Shown: one piece after another, positions 43,522-46,064 of the stretch | Layout of the letters: each line of letters opens with the position of its first letter | Numbering within the stretch: the stretch's first letter is position 1 | Assembly: GCA_001914695.1 (NCBI GenBank) | Contig: MNCZ01000052.1 | Coordinates: 2,311-48,374 of the forward strand | DNA: 46,064 nt | Direction of reading: 5' to 3' | Source of the DNA: Gammaproteobacteria bacterium 13_2_20CM_66_19 | GTDB taxonomy: Bacteria > Pseudomonadota > Gammaproteobacteria > Steroidobacterales > Steroidobacteraceae | Notes under the pieces: generated by a model | What the model saw: only the letters and a program-made list of their open reading frames with translations | The model's database searches: none | Told to the model about the DNA's origin: nothing | Translations under genes and position numbers: made by a program

Positions 43522-44516
43522 CAGCGCCGCTGCGCCGCGAGACGGCTCGCGAGTCGGACCGCGGCGCTCAAACTGCGAGAGTCCGCGCGACCGCTGCCGG
43601 CGAGATCGAGCGCGGTGCCGTGGTCGGGCGAGGTGCGCACGATCGGGAGTCCCAGCGTCACGTTGACCGCACGCTCGAAGCCCGCGTGCTTCACGACCGG
43701 CAGCCCCTGGTCGTGATACATCGCGAGCACCGCGTCGAAGCGCGCGAGAAGGTGCGGCACGAACACGGTGTCGGCCGGCAGTGGCCCGCTCGCGCGGATG
43801 CCGCCGGAGCGCATGCGCTCGATGGCCGGAGTGATCACGCGCAGCTCCTCGTCGCCCAGGTAGCCGCCTTCCCCGGCATGGGGGTTGAGGCCGCACACGG
43901 CGATGCGCGGCTCGGGGATTGCCCAGGAGCGTTTGAGCTCGCGCGCGAGGATCACGCCCGCTTCCAGGAGGGAGTCGACGGTGATGGCGTCGCTTACCGC
44001 GCGCAGCGGCAGGTGGGTGGTCGCCAGCGCCACGCGCAGCTCCCCCGTGGTGAGGAGCATGAGCACCCGGGGGCTCGCGGTGCGCTCGGCGAAAAATTCC
44101 GTGTGGCCGCTGAAGCGCACCCCGGCGTCGTTGATGATCTGCTTGTGCACCGGAGCGGTGACGATCGCGTCGAACTCTCCGGCGAGCGCGCCCGCGACCG
44201 CACGCTCGAGGAGCGCGAGCACGTAGGGCACGTTGGCGGTGTCGGGGCGTCCCGGCACGCTCGCTCGCGCGAGGGGCCGATGCTCGACGGACAGGGTGCC
44301 GGCCTTGTGGGACACGGCCGCCGCGCCGCTTGCCTGCGCGTAAGGGCGCAACGCGACCGGGAGCTGCAACTGCCGGGCGCGCTCGGCGAGCAGCGACTCA
44401 TCGGCGAGGCACACCAGCTCGCAAGGCAGCTCCTCGAGAGCCAGGGCCAGACACAGCTCGGGGCCGATGCCCGCCGGCTCACCCGAGGTCAGTGCGATGC
44501 GTGGTGTCGCGATCAC
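43521..44516 (-). CDS. pdxA: 4-hydroxythreonine-4-phosphate dehydrogenase
   Basis: PdxA oxidises 4-phosphohydroxy-L-threonine in the deoxyxylulose-5-phosphate-dependent route to pyridoxal phosphate. The 331-residue protein starts with ALTSGEPAGIGPELCL, and the zinc/metal ligands are seen in SGHTEFFAERT, ATTHLPLRAVSD and AMYHDQGLPVVKH. The stop overlaps the rsmA start. The gene follows surA by 11 bases. Confidence 0.96.
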   Translation of the reverse strand: MIATPRIALTSGEPAGIGPELCLALALEELPCELVCLADESLLAERARQLQLPVALRPYAQASGAAAVSHKAGTLSVEHRPLARASVPGRPDTANVPYVLALLERAVAGALAGEFDAIVTAPVHKQIINDAGVRFSGHTEFFAERTASPRVLMLLTTGELRVALATTHLPLRAVSDAITVDSLLEAGVILARELKRSWAIPEPRIAVCGLNPHAGEGGYLGDEELRVITPAIERMRSGGIRASGPLPADTVFVPHLLARFDAVLAMYHDQGLPVVKHAGFERAVNVTLGLPIVRTSPDHGTALDLAGSGRADSRSLSAAVRLASRLAAQRR

Positions 44517-44527
44517 CCGCGGCTATG

Positions 44528-45868
44528 CTACGACTTATATTCGACGAACGCCTCGTCGCGCATGCGACGCAGCCAGAGCTCCGTCTCCTCGTCCGCCTTG
44601 CTCGCGCGGATCGCTTCCATGGCCTGGCGGCGCCTGAGCTCGTCGGTGTTATCGAAGCGGCGGTGGCCGAGCACCTGCACCAGGTGCCAGCCGAACTGCG
44701 TGTGAAAGGGTTGGCTGAGCTCGTTGTCCTTGAGTCCCGCGATCGCCTGCTCGAACTCCGGCGCAAAGGTGCCAGGGCCCGACCAGCCGAGGTCGCCCCC
44801 GTCGGCGGCGGATCCCGGATCCGCGGAAGAGGTCTGGGCAAGGCCGGCGAAGTCCTCACCCTTCAGGATCCGCTCGCGCAGCGCCAGGAGCTTGCCGCGC
44901 ACGGTCGCATCGTCGGCGAGCTCGTTGGTCTTCATGAGGATGTGGCGCACGTGGACCTGATCCTCCACGGCCTTGTTGTCGCTCGCGCCACGCACCTCGT
45001 TGAGCTTCACGATGTGGTATCCGGTCGGCGTACGCAGCGGCTCGCTCAACTCGCCGGGCTTCAGTCGCGCCACCACGTCCGTCAGGAACGTCGGCAGCTC
45101 GCTGCCCTTGCGCCAGCCGAGCGCGCCGCCCTCGAGGGCGGTCTGGCTGTTTGAATAGGCCACCGCGAGCTTGGCGAAGTCCTCGCCCGCCTTCGCGCGC
45201 TGATACACGTCGGTCGCGCGCTTGCCTGCCTGCTCGAGCTGTGCGGGGCTCGCTTCCTGGGCCACGGCGATGAGGATGTGCGAGACGTTGTACTCGCTGC
45301 GCTCGGACGGCGTCTTGGCCTGCTTCTCGAGGAACTGATCGATCTCGCGCGGGGTGACGCTGATTCGCTGCAGCACGTCGCGCTGGCGCAGCAGCGAGAG
45401 CGTGATCTCCCGGCGCAGGTCCTCGCGGTAGGCGGCATAGTCCTCGCCCTGCTGGGCGAGCGCGTCCGGCAGTTGCGAGAGCGTGAGACCGTTGCGGCGC
45501 GCGACGTCCTGCAGCGCCGAGTTCACTTGCTCGTCGGATACCTTGATGCCGGCGCGGTTGGCGCGCTGCATCTGGATCTCCTGCAGCACCAGCCGCTCGA
45601 GCACCTGCTGGCGCAGCACGTTCTGCGGCGGGAGCTCGAGCTTCTGCTGGCGCAGCCGCTCGCCGATCACTTGGACCTGGGCGTCGAGCTCGCTGCTGAG
45701 CACCACGCCGTCGTTGACGATCGCCGCTACGCGGTCGAGCAGCTCGCCGCGGGTTGCGAGCTCGCGGGTCTGCGCGCTCGCCTGCCCGGGCAGGGCGAGG
45801 ACCGCGACCGCCACCCAGGCGGGCTGCATCAGAGCTGAAGAGAACGTGCGCTGCATGTCGATTGTCAT
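44528..45868 (-). CDS. surA: Periplasmic chaperone and peptidyl-prolyl isomerase
   Basis: SurA escorts outer membrane proteins, including LptD encoded just upstream, through the periplasm. The 446-residue protein has a signal peptide ending near PGQASA, an N-terminal chaperone domain (DRVAAIVNDGVVLSSELDAQ), and two parvulin domains (about 180-285 with YNVSHILIAV, and about 295-400 with VHVRHILMKTN and FGWHLVQVLGHR). A GAGGAA site touches the first ATG closely, so an in-frame ATG at 45856 is also possible. Confidence 0.95.
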   Translation of the reverse strand: MTIDMQRTFSSALMQPAWVAVAVLALPGQASAQTRELATRGELLDRVAAIVNDGVVLSSELDAQVQVIGERLRQQKLELPPQNVLRQQVLERLVLQEIQMQRANRAGIKVSDEQVNSALQDVARRNGLTLSQLPDALAQQGEDYAAYREDLRREITLSLLRQRDVLQRISVTPREIDQFLEKQAKTPSERSEYNVSHILIAVAQEASPAQLEQAGKRATDVYQRAKAGEDFAKLAVAYSNSQTALEGGALGWRKGSELPTFLTDVVARLKPGELSEPLRTPTGYHIVKLNEVRGASDNKAVEDQVHVRHILMKTNELADDATVRGKLLALRERILKGEDFAGLAQTSSADPGSAADGGDLGWSGPGTFAPEFEQAIAGLKDNELSQPFHTQFGWHLVQVLGHRRFDNTDELRRRQAMEAIRASKADEETELWLRRMRDEAFVEYKS

Positions 45869-45872
45869 TTCC

Positions 45873-46064
45873 TCACCAGACGCCGCTCAGCGGCCCCTGG
45901 TTCTTGAAAGCCGTCGCTTCGACGGGTGCGTAGCCCCGGATCACCTCGGTGAGCGAGGCGTCGGATGCCGATCCGACACTGGCGAGGCCTGCGAGTTCCA
46001 GCTGCAGCCAGACCCCGGTGTCCTGGCCGGCCCCGGGCACGTGGCTGCTCACGTACCGGCGGGC
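45873..46064 (-). CDS. lptD: LPS-assembly outer membrane protein LptD (C-terminal fragment)
   Basis: The window ends inside this gene, and 63 C-terminal codons are visible, with the TGA stop five bases before the surA start. The translated stretch includes TGVWLQLELAGLASVG, SLTEVIRGYAP and the ending PLSGVW. Together with its position before surA this fits the last beta-strands of the LptD barrel, which inserts LPS into the outer leaflet with LptE. Most of the protein is beyond the window, so the call leans on the conserved lptD-surA order. Confidence 0.82.
   Translation of the reverse strand, partial: ARRYVSSHVPGAGQDTGVWLQLELAGLASVGSASDASLTEVIRGYAPVEATAFKNQGPLSGVW

Noticed and set aside
43522..43896. 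Upstream extension of the rsmA frame into pdxA
   Set aside because: RsmA homology begins just after the ATG at 43521, and the extra residues are the shadow frame of pdxA.

Overview
The window is about 46 kb of high-GC, gene-dense DNA. It fits a gammaproteobacterial chromosome. The strongest clue is the right half, where lgt, thyA, folA, apaH, apaG, rsmA/ksgA, pdxA, surA and lptD lie in the relative order known from Xanthomonas and its relatives. A Xanthomonadales/Nevskiales-like lineage such as Steroidobacteraceae is my best guess, at low confidence. No rRNA, tRNA, CRISPR array, transposase or phage gene was seen. Every gap between genes is shorter than 300 bases.

Positions 1-8181 hold a C1/alcohol-oxidation accessory cluster. 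It has a quinoprotein-dehydrogenase-associated periplasmic binding protein with a C-terminal ankyrin domain (cut off by the window start), a c-type cytochrome, an AcoR-type sigma-54 activator, the glutathione-dependent formaldehyde pair (Gfa and S-(hydroxymethyl)glutathione dehydrogenase), a PQQ-associated beta-propeller protein, and on the other strand a secreted YHS-domain protein of unknown role. The PQQ dehydrogenase itself (xoxF-like or another) is not in the window and should lie upstream. Positions 8244-17872 hold cbbR and, divergently, a Calvin-Benson-Bassham operon for red-type (form IC) RuBisCO: cbbL, cbbS, rpe, cbbX, fbp, prk, tkt, gph. Together the two blocks suggest oxidation of a C1 or short-chain alcohol through glutathione-bound formaldehyde, with carbon assimilated as CO2.

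Positions 17880-26356 hold a TonB-dependent receptor, an aspartate/aromatic aminotransferase, an Lrp-type regulator divergent from a bifunctional PutA without its DNA-binding domain, and an ArsR regulator plus SRPBCC pair with a distinctive double operator. Positions 26384-34885 hold a DUF255/YyaL protein, an RlmI-type rRNA methyltransferase, lgt-thyA-SET protein, kup, folA and a VOC protein.

Positions 34945-40906 interrupt the conserved folA-apaH neighbourhood. They contain a PAS sensor protein whose histidine-kinase core has lost its key residues, a kynurenine-pathway operon (haoC, formamidase-like cyclase, kynU, kmo), and a small candidate lipoprotein. Positions 40984-46064 return to the conserved block (apaH, apaG, a universal stress protein, rsmA, pdxA, surA and the 3' end of lptD), all on the minus strand. 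Translational coupling by 4-base GTGA or ATGA overlaps is common throughout.
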